Notes: a model not told the origin generated them from the letters alone. DNA of 6,938 nt from an uncultured Acetobacteraceae bacterium (GCA_937874445.1 CALNAL010000099.1:1-6938), one strand, 5' to 3'; shown: positions 1 to 5,840, numbered from the stretch's first letter. Translations and numbers: made by a program.

Positions 1-80
1 GGCTGGAACTTCTCAAATCCCGCATGGATGCCGAGATCGCCCTGGCGGCGATCGAGCGGCTCATCGGAGAGGATCTATGA
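1..80 (+). CDS. C-terminal end of a TolC/CusC-family outer-membrane efflux channel (partial)
   Basis: Only the last 25 codons lie in the window, read in the frame that starts at base 3 and stops with TGA at 78-80. The visible tail is a helical, Leu/Ala/Glu-rich stretch ending RLIGEDL, which resembles the C-terminal coiled region of outer-membrane efflux proteins. The stop overlaps the start of the downstream CusB-type adaptor as ATGA (77-80). The outer-membrane channel is the expected first member of a tripartite RND operon ordered channel, adaptor, pump, and this context carries most of the assignment. The fragment is too short to separate CusC from CzcC or a general TolC-like protein. Confidence 0.7.
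   Translation, partial: LELLKSRMDAEIALAAIERLIGEDL
66..72 (+). promoter_or_regulatory. Ribosome binding site for the CusB-type adaptor
   Basis: GGAGAGG sits 4 bases before the ATG at 77, inside the end of the upstream coding sequence. It supports the ATGA-overlapping start at 77. The next plausible start would remove the signal peptide. Confidence 0.6.
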
Positions 81-1441
81 AACAGCATTCCCTGTTCGCC
101 GGCGCGAGCCTGCTGGCGTTCGCCATCGCCATTTCCGTGCCCCCTCCTCCCGTCCAGGCGGCCGAGGCGCGCGCGCCGATCTACTGGCAGGACCCCGACG
201 GCAAGCCCGATTTTTCGCCCGAGCCGAAGAAAACCTCCGACGGGCGGGCCTATGTGCCGGTCTACGAGGAACCCGCCGCGCCCCCCTCCCCCTCTCCGGC
301 GCCAACACCGGCACAGGACCGCGGCCGCATTCTCTACTATCGCAACCCGATGGGGCTGGACGACACCTCGCCCGTGCCGAAAAAGGACGGCATGGGCATG
401 GACTACGTGCCCGTGTATGAAAACGAGGCGGCCGACGCCGCCCAGGGCGTCGTGACGGTGGCTCCGGGGCGGCTGCAGATGCTCGGCGTGCGCACCGTCG
501 CGGTGGAAAGCCGCACGGCCCCGGTGCGCGGGGTGCATGCCTCGGGCACGCTGGTCTTCGACGAGCGCACCCTCTCCGTCGCGGTCTCGCGCAGCGAGGG
601 ATGGGTCGAGCGGCTGGACGTCGCCTCCACCGGCGAGACGGTGCGCCAGGGTCAGGCGCTCGCCGAGATCTACGCGCCCGACATCGCCGCCACCGAACGC
701 GAATACGCGCTTGCCGGCGGCCTGGGCGGGGCGGTGCTGAGCCGGCTGAGGGCGCTGGGAGCCCCCGAGGAGGAAATCGCCCGGCTGCGCCGTACCGGCC
801 GGCCCGGCCGCACCTTCACGCTGCGCGCCCCGCAGGCGGGCGTCGTGACCGACAAGCCGGTGACGCTGGGCAGCCGCGTCGTGCCCGACCAGCCGCTCTA
901 CCGGCTGGCCGACACCGCGCGGATGTGGATGATCGCCGAGGTGGCCGAGCGCGACCTCGCCCTGGTCGGCCCCGGCAGCCCGGCCACCGCCCGCCTGGCC
1001 GCCTTTCCCGGGCAGACCTTCACGGGCACGGCCGAACTGATCGCCCCCGCCCTTTCGGCGCAGACCCGCACCGCGGGCGTGCGCATCGTGCTGCCCAACC
1101 CGACGGGCGCGCTGCGGGCGGGCCTCTACGCCGAGGTGGAGATCGGCCCCGTGCCCGGCGCCGCGCGGCCGCCCGCGCTGGTGGTGCCGGACTCCGCCGT
1201 GCTCGACGACGGCGTGCGCCAGGTGGTGCTGGTGGAGCGCGGCGAAGGACGCTTCGAGCCCCGCCAGGTGCGAACCGGCCAGCGCGACGCCGGCGAGGTG
1301 CAGGTGCTCGAAGGCCTGCGCGCCGGGGAGCGCGTGGTGGTGGGCGCCAATTTCCTCATCGACTCCGAGAGCAATCTCCGTGCCGCGCTCAAGGGTTTTT
1401 CCGACGGCGCGGCCGGCGCGAAGGAGCAGCCGAAGCCATGA
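77..1441 (+). CDS. cusB: CusB-type periplasmic adaptor (membrane fusion protein) of a Cu(I)/Ag(I) RND efflux system
   Basis: This 454-residue protein should bridge the inner-membrane RND pump and the outer-membrane channel and pass metal to the pump. The N-terminus is a signal peptide: a basic start, a hydrophobic core at about residues 8-21 and a likely cleavage after VQA or QAA near residue 28. Two tandem heavy-metal-binding repeats follow, at about 34-63 and 85-114, joined by a Pro-rich linker (64-84). The second repeat has M92, M106 and M108, spaced nearly like the three metal-binding methionines of E. coli CusB; the first has Asp, Asp and Arg there. From about 130 onward come adaptor domains: a beta-barrel/lipoyl half with GWVERLDV at 175-182, a short helical hairpin near 205-240, the second lipoyl half at about 247-277, then beta-barrel and membrane-proximal domains. 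GGAGAGG at 66-72 supports the start. Both ends overlap neighbours by ATGA, implying translational coupling. The assignment to the CusB/HlyD family is firm; the metal is inferred from the methionines and from CusA. Confidence 0.93.
   Translation: MKQHSLFAGASLLAFAIAISVPPPPVQAAEARAPIYWQDPDGKPDFSPEPKKTSDGRAYVPVYEEPAAPPSPSPAPTPAQDRGRILYYRNPMGLDDTSPVPKKDGMGMDYVPVYENEAADAAQGVVTVAPGRLQMLGVRTVAVESRTAPVRGVHASGTLVFDERTLSVAVSRSEGWVERLDVASTGETVRQGQALAEIYAPDIAATEREYALAGGLGGAVLSRLRALGAPEEEIARLRRTGRPGRTFTLRAPQAGVVTDKPVTLGSRVVPDQPLYRLADTARMWMIAEVAERDLALVGPGSPATARLAAFPGQTFTGTAELIAPALSAQTRTAGVRIVLPNPTGALRAGLYAEVEIGPVPGAARPPALVVPDSAVLDDGVRQVVLVERGEGRFEPRQVRTGQRDAGEVQVLEGLRAGERVVVGANFLIDSESNLRAALKGFSDGAAGAKEQPKP
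176..418 (+). repeat. Tandem heavy-metal-binding domain repeat within the adaptor
   Basis: Residues 36-63 and 87-114 of the adaptor align without gaps at a 51-residue offset, with 15 of 28 positions identical by my count, including the shared PKK and YVPVY blocks. The second copy carries methionines at 92, 106 and 108. The first has D41, D55 and R57 at the aligned positions. Neither copy has cysteine, unlike the Cys-containing versions of this domain. The copies probably arose by internal duplication, with the first losing or never having methionine-based metal binding. Confidence 0.8.
1421..1426 (+). promoter_or_regulatory. Ribosome binding site for cusA
   Basis: AAGGAG lies 11 bases before the ATG at 1438, inside the last codons of cusB. 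It selects the 1438 start, although the reading frame stays open far upstream through cusB because of the high G+C content. Confidence 0.6.
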
Positions 1442-4400
1442 TCTCCCGTCTCATCGTCTTCTCGGCGCGCCACGCCATGCTGGTGGTGCTGGCCTCTCTC
1501 GCCCTGGCGGCGGGCGGCATCTGGGCGATCAGGGCCACCCCGCTCGATGCGATCCCGGATCTTTCCGACGTCCAGGTCATCGTCTACACCGAATATCCCG
1601 GCCAGGCCCCGCAGGTGGTCGAGGACCAGGTGACCTATCCGCTCGCCTCCGCCCTGCTCGCCGTGCCGCATTCGAAAGTCGTGCGCGCCACCTCGGCTTT
1701 CGGCGCCTCGTACATCTACGTGGTGTTCGAGGACGGCACCGACCTCTACTGGGCGCGCAGCCGGGTGCTGGAATATCTCAACTTCGCACAGAAGATTCTC
1801 CCCGCCGGGGTGACGCCCTCCCTCGGGCCGGATGCCACCGGCGTGGGGTGGGTCTACCAGTACGCGGTGGTCGGCGCGCAGCACACGCTCGCCGAGCTGC
1901 GCAGCGTGCAGGACTGGATCATTCGCTTCGCCCTCGCCAAGAGCGAAGGCGTCTCCGAGGTCGCCTCGGTGGGAGGCTTCCAGCGCCAGTACCAGGTGGT
2001 GGTCGATCCGCGCCGGCTGCAGGCGCTCGACATCCCGCTCTCGCGCGTGGTGATGGCGGTGCGCGCCAGCAACCGCGACGTGGGCGGACGGACCATCGAG
2101 ATGACGGGCACCGAATACATGGTGCGCGGGCGGGGCTATCTCCGCTCGCCCGACGACATCGAAAAGATCGTGCTGCGCGCTGACGGAAATGGCACCCCCG
2201 TGCTGCTGCGCGACGTGGCCCGGGTGGAGATCGGCCCCGACGAACGGCGCGGCATCACCGAGCTGAACGGTACCGGCGAGGCGGTCGGGGGCATCGTGCT
2301 CAAGCGCGACGGGGCGGACGCGCTCGCCACCATCGAGGCGGTCAAGCAGAAGCTCGCCGAACTGGCGCCCGGCCTGCCCAAGGGGGTTTCCGTCCAGACG
2401 GTCTATGATCGTTCGGAACTCATCCTGCGTGCCATCGCCAATCTGCGCCACACGCTGCTGGAGGAAAGCCTGATCGTCTCGCTGGTCTGCGTGGTGTTCC
2501 TGCTGCACGTGCGCAGCGCGCTGGTGGCGATCCTGACCCTGCCGATGGGCGTGCTGATGGCCTTCCTGGCGATGCACGCGATCGGCGTCAGCTCCAACAT
2601 CATGAGCCTCGGCGGCATCGCCATCGCGCTCGGGGCGATGGTGGATGCGGCCATCGTGATGATCGAGAATGCCCACAAGCATCTCGAACGCCTGGCTCCG
2701 GGGGAACCGCGCGGCCCGACCCTGCTGGCCGCGGCGGCGGAGGTGGGGCCGGCGCTGTTCTTCAGCCTGCTGGTCATCACGGTCTCCTTCCTGCCGGTGT
2801 TCGCGCTGGAGGGGCAGGAGGGGCGGATGTTCAAGCCGCTCGCCTACACCAAGACCTTCACGATGGCGGCAGGCGCATTGCTGTCGGTGACCCTGGTGCC
2901 GGTGCTGATGCTGGCCTTCGTGCGCGGGCATATCGTTTCCGAGGCGCGCAACCCGATCAACCGCGCCCTGATCGCCCTCTACCGGCCGGTCATCACCGGC
3001 GTGCTGCGGGCCCGCTGGCTGACGCTCGCCGTGGCGCTCGCCGTGTTCGCGGCGGCCTGGTATCCGGCGGCGCGGCTGGGCAGCGAGTTCATGCCCGCCC
3101 TCGACGAAGGGTCCCTGCTCTACATGCCGGTGACGCCGCCGGGGATGTCGGTGACGCAGGCGGCGGAGCTGTTGCAGACGCAGGACCGCATCATCAAGAG
3201 TTTCCCCGAGGTGGCTGGCGTTTTCGGCAAGGCGGGCCGGGCGGAAACCGCGACCGACCCCGCTCCCATCGAGATGTTCGAGACCGTCATCTCCCTCAAG
3301 CCGCGAGAGCAGTGGCGTGCCGGCATGACGGTGGAGCGGCTGGTCGCGGAGATGAACGACGCGCTGAAATTCCCCGGGGTCAGCAACGCCTGGACCATGC
3401 CGATCCGGGCGCGCACCGATATGCTCGCCACCGGCATCCGCACGCCGATCGGGGTGAAACTGTTCGGTCCCGATCTGAAGGTGCTGGCCGGGCTCGCCGA
3501 GCAGGTCGAGCGCGCGGTCAAGACGGTCCCAGGAACCACCAGCGCCTTTGCCGAGCGCCTGCTGGGCGGGCGCTACATCGACATCGTGCCCGACCGCGGG
3601 GCCATCGCCCGCTACGGCCTCAACGTCGACGACGTGCAGGAGGTGGTGGCCACCGCGCTCGGCGGCGAGTCGGCCACCACCACGGTGGAAGGACGCGAGC
3701 GCTACAGCGTCAACGTGCGCCTGATGCGCGCCATGCGTGCCGACCCGCAGGCGATCGCCTCGCAGGTGCTGGTTGCCACGCCCGGCGGGGCGATGGTGCC
3801 GCTGGGCCAGCTCGCCAGCGTCTCCATCACGCAGGGCCCGCCCTCGATCCGCACCGAGAACGCCCAGCCTGTCGCCTACATCTACGTGGACATGCAGGGC
3901 CGCGACCTCGGCGGCTACGTGGCCGACGCCGCCCGCACGGTGCGCACGCAGGTCTCGCTGCCGCCGGGCTATCGCCTGGAATGGAGCGGGCAGTTCGAAT
4001 ACATGGAGCATGCCAAGGCCACGCTGAAGGTGGTCATTCCCGTGACGCTGGCGATGATCTTCCTGCTGCTCTACCTCAACTTCGGGCGCCTGGCCGAGAC
4101 GCTGATCGTGATGCTCTCGGTGCCCTTCGCGCTGATCGGCGGGGTCTGGCTGATGTGGGCGCTCGGCTACAACCTCTCCGTGGCCGTCGCGGTGGGGTTC
4201 ATCGCCCTGGCCGGGGTGGCCGCGGAAACCGGCGTGGTGATGCTGATCTATCTCGACCACGCCTGGCGCGCGCAGGCCGAGGCCTGTGCCCGCGCGGGGC
4301 GGGCGATGACGCGCGCCGACGTCCACGCGGCCATCATGGAAGGCGCCGTCGAGCGCGTGCGTCCGAAGATGATGACGGTGACGGCCATCATGGCGGGCCT

Positions 4401-4587
4401 GTTGCCGATCTTCTGGAGCAACGGCACCGGCTCGGAGGTGATGCGCCGCATCGCCGTGCCGATGGTCGGGGGCATGATCTCCTCGACCGTGCTGACCCTG
4501 GTCGTCATCCCCGTGCTCTACGCCCTGCTGAAGGATCGCGGGGCGGCGCCCGGGAATGAATCGGGGAGAATGAATCGGGGAGAATGA
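1438..4587 (+). CDS. cusA: CusA-type heavy-metal RND efflux pump, Cu(I)/Ag(I) class
   Basis: This 1049-residue inner-membrane pump is close to the 1047 residues of E. coli CusA and should export Cu(I)/Ag(I) using the proton gradient. It has the RND layout: TM1 at about 12-30, a large periplasmic loop, TM2-TM6 at about 344-496, TM7 at about 527-545, a second periplasmic loop, and TM8-TM12 at about 865-1032. The proton-relay candidates are D403 in GAMVDAAIVM, E930 in GVAAETGVVM and K977 in RVRPKMM. M563, M613 and M662 match E. coli M573, M623 and M672 in context and with exactly the same spacing (50 and 49). Relay methionines M389, M401, M408, M476, M491 and the Met of SEVM near the C-terminus are also present. 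The E. coli M271-M755 pair is replaced by E269 and S745. The start follows AAGGAG and overlaps the cusB stop as ATGA; upstream in-frame sequence lies inside cusB and is not coding in this frame. The last ten residues come from a 14-bp tandem repeat and are unlikely to be conserved. Family is certain; metal specificity is inferred from the methionines. Confidence 0.96.
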   Translation: MISRLIVFSARHAMLVVLASLALAAGGIWAIRATPLDAIPDLSDVQVIVYTEYPGQAPQVVEDQVTYPLASALLAVPHSKVVRATSAFGASYIYVVFEDGTDLYWARSRVLEYLNFAQKILPAGVTPSLGPDATGVGWVYQYAVVGAQHTLAELRSVQDWIIRFALAKSEGVSEVASVGGFQRQYQVVVDPRRLQALDIPLSRVVMAVRASNRDVGGRTIEMTGTEYMVRGRGYLRSPDDIEKIVLRADGNGTPVLLRDVARVEIGPDERRGITELNGTGEAVGGIVLKRDGADALATIEAVKQKLAELAPGLPKGVSVQTVYDRSELILRAIANLRHTLLEESLIVSLVCVVFLLHVRSALVAILTLPMGVLMAFLAMHAIGVSSNIMSLGGIAIALGAMVDAAIVMIENAHKHLERLAPGEPRGPTLLAAAAEVGPALFFSLLVITVSFLPVFALEGQEGRMFKPLAYTKTFTMAAGALLSVTLVPVLMLAFVRGHIVSEARNPINRALIALYRPVITGVLRARWLTLAVALAVFAAAWYPAARLGSEFMPALDEGSLLYMPVTPPGMSVTQAAELLQTQDRIIKSFPEVAGVFGKAGRAETATDPAPIEMFETVISLKPREQWRAGMTVERLVAEMNDALKFPGVSNAWTMPIRARTDMLATGIRTPIGVKLFGPDLKVLAGLAEQVERAVKTVPGTTSAFAERLLGGRYIDIVPDRGAIARYGLNVDDVQEVVATALGGESATTTVEGRERYSVNVRLMRAMRADPQAIASQVLVATPGGAMVPLGQLASVSITQGPPSIRTENAQPVAYIYVDMQGRDLGGYVADAARTVRTQVSLPPGYRLEWSGQFEYMEHAKATLKVVIPVTLAMIFLLLYLNFGRLAETLIVMLSVPFALIGGVWLMWALGYNLSVAVAVGFIALAGVAAETGVVMLIYLDHAWRAQAEACARAGRAMTRADVHAAIMEGAVERVRPKMMTVTAIMAGLLPIFWSNGTGSEVMRRIAVPMVGGMISSTVLTLVVIPVLYALLKDRGAAPGNESGRMNRGE

Positions 4588-4601
4588 ATGGGGAGAAATG
4601 A
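4554..4601 (+). repeat. 14-bp tandem repeat covering the cusA stop codon
   Basis: The unit GAATGAATCGGGGA occurs at 4554-4567 and again exactly at 4568-4581. A 13-bp copy lacking the C follows at 4582-4594, then a degenerate partial copy (GAAATGA) at 4595-4601. The copies encode the last ten CusA residues and supply its TGA. Since 14 is not a multiple of three, each copy is read in a different frame and a change in copy number would alter the C-terminus and stop position. Slipped-strand replication is the likely origin. Confidence 0.85.
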
Positions 4602-4609
4602 GCCGACGC

Positions 4610-4639
4610 CCCCCGGCCCTCCCGCGCGCGGGCCGGGGG
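4610..4639 (+). terminator. G+C-rich hairpin downstream of cusA, possible terminator
   Basis: CCCCCGGCCC (4610-4619) pairs perfectly with GGGCCGGGGG (4630-4639) around a 10-base loop, starting 23 bases after the cusA stop. The position suits the end of the cus transcript. No T-run follows, so it is not a classical intrinsic terminator. It may instead pause polymerase or protect the 3' end, or it may be a chance hairpin in G+C-rich DNA. Confidence 0.3.
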
Positions 4640-4859
4640 CATGCTGGCGGCGCGCGTGCGGGTCGGGCAGGCGCCATGCCGAGGCCGCACTTGCGGCCGG
4701 CTTCGGGCATTGCTAGACAAATCCTCCCGGTCGGCCGGAAATCCCTTTCCGATCAACGTGCAAGCAAGTCGGGGCCGCGCGAGTCGGGCCCCCGCGCGGG
4801 GGGAATGGAGCCGCGAGCCGTTCCGGGCCCAGTCGCCTCCCCGCCGCGGGCGGGGAAGC

Positions 4860-4893
4860 CTCGTACAGCGCGGAGGCCCCTCGGGGGCACGAG
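4860..4893 (+). promoter_or_regulatory. Hairpin just upstream of the rnd start
   Basis: CTCGT (4860-4864) pairs with ACGAG (4889-4893). GCCCC (4876-4880) pairs with GGGGC (4884-4888) directly inside it, leaving an 11-base bulge on the left. The only G-rich stretch at Shine-Dalgarno distance from the rnd ATG (4883-4887) lies in this structure, so the hairpin could limit ribosome access. This is inferred from base pairing alone; high G+C content makes short stems common by chance. Confidence 0.3.
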
Positions 4894-4897
4894 CATC

Positions 4898-5560
4898 ATG
4901 GCTGACATCACCCAGTTCACCCCGGCGGGCACCGTCCATCTGCACCGCCACGACCTGCCCTCCGACCTCGACCTCGGCCGCGTGGTGGCGGTCGATACCG
5001 AGACGATGGGGCTCAAGAACCACCGCGACCGCCTCTGCCTGGTGCAGCTTTCCTCCGGCGACGGCACCGCCCATCTGGTGCAGATCATCCCCGAGCGTCT
5101 CGGCGGCAAGGGGCCGCACGCCCCCAACCTGTGCCGCCTGCTGGCCGACCCGGGCGTCACCAAGCTGATGCACTTCGCCCGCTTCGACGTGGCGATCCTG
5201 CAACATACCTTCGGCATCACCGTGGCGCCGGTGGTGTGCACCAAGATCGCCGCCAAGCTGGTGCGCACCTTCACCGACCGCCACGGGCTGAAGGACCTCT
5301 GCCGCGAGCTGCTCGGGGTGGAGATATCCAAGCAGCAGCAGACCTCCGACTGGGGCGCGGTGGAACTCACCCCCGAGCAGCTCGGCTACGCCGCCGGGGA
5401 CGTGCTCTATCTGCACCGTCTGTGGGAGAAGCTGGAGGCGCTGCTGGTGCGCGAGCAGCGCCGCGAGCTGGCGCAGGCGTGCTTCGACTTCCTGCCCGCC
5501 CGTGCCCGGCTGGACCTGCTGGGCTACGACGACCCCGACATCTTCTCCCATCAGAGCTAG
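4898..5560 (+). CDS. rnd: Ribonuclease D, short single-domain DEDDy 3'-5' exonuclease
   Basis: The product is a 220-residue cytoplasmic 3'-5' exoribonuclease of the RNase D/DEDDy class, whose members trim tRNA and other structured RNA 3' ends. Exo I is DTETMGL with D33 and E35, Exo II is HFARFDVAIL with D97, and Exo III is YAAGDVLYL with Y164 and D168, so the two-metal active site is complete. E. coli RNase D is about 375 residues with two C-terminal HRDC domains. This protein stops after the exonuclease fold, as in the compact form common in alphaproteobacteria. The frame stays open for another 100 codons upstream, but that part is low-complexity Arg/Pro/Gly sequence. MADITQF at 4898 is therefore the preferred start, with only a weak G-run as ribosome site. 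It lies upstream of kdsD in the same direction. The last base of its stop codon begins a strong double hairpin. Product call is firm; start is probable. Confidence 0.93.
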   Translation: MADITQFTPAGTVHLHRHDLPSDLDLGRVVAVDTETMGLKNHRDRLCLVQLSSGDGTAHLVQIIPERLGGKGPHAPNLCRLLADPGVTKLMHFARFDVAILQHTFGITVAPVVCTKIAAKLVRTFTDRHGLKDLCRELLGVEISKQQQTSDWGAVELTPEQLGYAAGDVLYLHRLWEKLEALLVREQRRELAQACFDFLPARARLDLLGYDDPDIFSHQS

Positions 5561-5661
5561 AGCAGATCGCGATCCGGCGGGATTGCCGGGTCACGTGAAT
5601 CTGCTCGAAAAAACAAAGGATTAGAGAATTTTTCGTGAGCCGGTGCGCGCGAAAAATTCTC
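5560..5661 (+). repeat. A+T-rich double-hairpin intergenic element at the 3' end of rnd
   Basis: Hairpin 1 (5560-5606) pairs GAGCAGAT (5560-5567) with ATCTGCTC (5599-5606). Internal pairs C-G, G.T, C-G and GATCCGGC/GCCGGGTC (5571-5578/5585-5592, one T.G) follow around a GGGATT loop, with small bulges on the right arm. Hairpin 2 (5624-5661) pairs GAGAATTTTTCG with CGAAAAATTCTC perfectly over 12 bp. It then adds T.G, G-C, one A/G mismatch, G-C and C-G, closing on a CGGT tetraloop. A 17-base linker containing AAAAAACAAAGG joins them. All three wobble pairs are G.U if the + strand is transcribed, so a + strand RNA would fold best. The composition stands out from the surrounding G+C-rich DNA. It may be a dispersed intergenic repeat, a transcript-end stabiliser or a terminator; the sequence alone does not decide. 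Confidence 0.7.
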
Positions 5662-5663
5662 CA

Positions 5664-5681
5664 GGGGGGGAGCGGGAGGGG
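5664..5681 (+). other. G-quadruplex-like G-run
   Basis: A run of seven G (5664-5670), then AGC, GGG, A and GGGG fits the four-tract G3+N1-7 pattern if the seven-G run is split as GGG-G-GGG. It lies just after the double hairpin and about 70 bases before the possible kdsD promoter. Such motifs are frequent in G+C-rich genomes and no function is shown. Confidence 0.4.
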
Positions 5682-5751
5682 ACCTCCTTCGCCGCCCCTT
5701 TTCGCGCCTCCTTTTCGCCATGGCCCGGGCGCAAGGCAGCTCCTGCCTCCA

Positions 5752-5778
5752 TTGACCCTGCTGCGGCCAATGCCTAAT
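5752..5778 (+). promoter_or_regulatory. Possible sigma-70-type promoter for kdsD
   Basis: TTGACC (5752-5757, five of six to TTGACA) is followed after 15 bases by CCTAAT (5773-5778, four of six to TATAAT). The spacing is shorter than the usual 16-18. If used, transcription would start near 5785 and leave a leader of about 67 bases before the ATG at 5852. The -10 would overlap the upstream in-frame ATG at 5777, which argues against that codon as the translation start. Confidence 0.35.
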
Positions 5779-5802
5779 GCCATGGGGCTATGGCTGCGGA
5801 TT

Positions 5803-5821
5803 GCCCGGGACGTCCCCGGGC
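5803..5821 (+). promoter_or_regulatory. Hairpin in the kdsD leader
   Basis: GCCCGGG (5803-5809) pairs perfectly with CCCGGGC (5815-5821) around ACGTC. It ends 10 bases before the Shine-Dalgarno-like AGAAGGTGG. A smaller stem, GCCAT/ATGGC (5779-5783/5790-5794), lies just upstream. These could affect mRNA stability or initiation, but no regulator is indicated. Confidence 0.35.
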
Positions 5822-5831
5822 GCCCGCCAAC

Positions 5832-5840
5832 AGAAGGTGG
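5832..5840 (+). promoter_or_regulatory. Ribosome binding site that decides the kdsD start
   Basis: AGAAGGTGG resembles the anti-Shine-Dalgarno complement and ends 11 bases before the ATG at 5852. It favours 5852 over the in-frame ATG at 5777, which has no comparable site. Confidence 0.5.

Larger units (their letters stand above)
4588..4897. other. 310-base G+C-rich intergenic region with multiple inverted repeats and no supported gene
   Basis: This gap separates the metal-efflux operon from rnd. I see no conserved protein in any frame; the open frames here are low-complexity Arg/Pro/Gly/Ala strings typical of G+C-rich noncoding DNA. Inverted repeats lie at 4610-4639, 4683-4698, 4771-4792, 4789-4802, 4838-4856 and 4876-4888. 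A weak promoter-like TAGACA (4714-4719) has GGAAAT 17 bases downstream (4737-4742). This is the best promoter candidate I can find for rnd, but the -10 match is poor, so I do not list it separately. Transcripts from cus may also read through. Confidence 0.6.

Noticed and set aside
601..1437. In-frame extension of cusA upstream of 1438
   Set aside because: It overlaps the real cusB frame, and its translation is Arg/Gly/Pro/Ala-rich low-complexity sequence. The RND protein begins with MISRLIVFSARH at 1438 after AAGGAG.
4683..4698. GGCCGC/GCGGCC stem with a 4-base loop as a terminator or operator
   Set aside because: The stem is only 6 bp in very G+C-rich DNA with no T-run and no matching half-sites nearby, so it is not distinguishable from chance.
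1126..4710. Very long open frame (1194 codons) on the minus strand opposite cusA
   Set aside because: It is antisense to a clearly conserved RND pump. Its product is His/Arg/Gln-rich with no recognisable domain. Long antisense frames arise when nearly every third codon position is G or C.
4598..4897. 100-codon N-terminal extension of RNase D
   Set aside because: The sequence is low-complexity Arg/Pro/Gly and overlaps several hairpins. Known short RNase D proteins begin close to MADITQF.
4641..5168. 175-codon + strand frame overlapping the start of rnd
   Set aside because: It is out of frame with the conserved exonuclease, its product is Arg/Ser/Pro-rich without any motif, and it has no ribosome site.
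4505..5551. 348-codon minus-strand frame opposite rnd
   Set aside because: It is antisense to a protein with intact catalytic motifs, has no domain of its own and reads as a G+C-driven shadow frame.
5697..5718. Direct repeat of CCTTTTCGC 13 bases apart upstream of kdsD
   Set aside because: Only two 9-base copies lie within a pyrimidine-rich stretch, and no known binding site matches, so it is too weak to call an operator.
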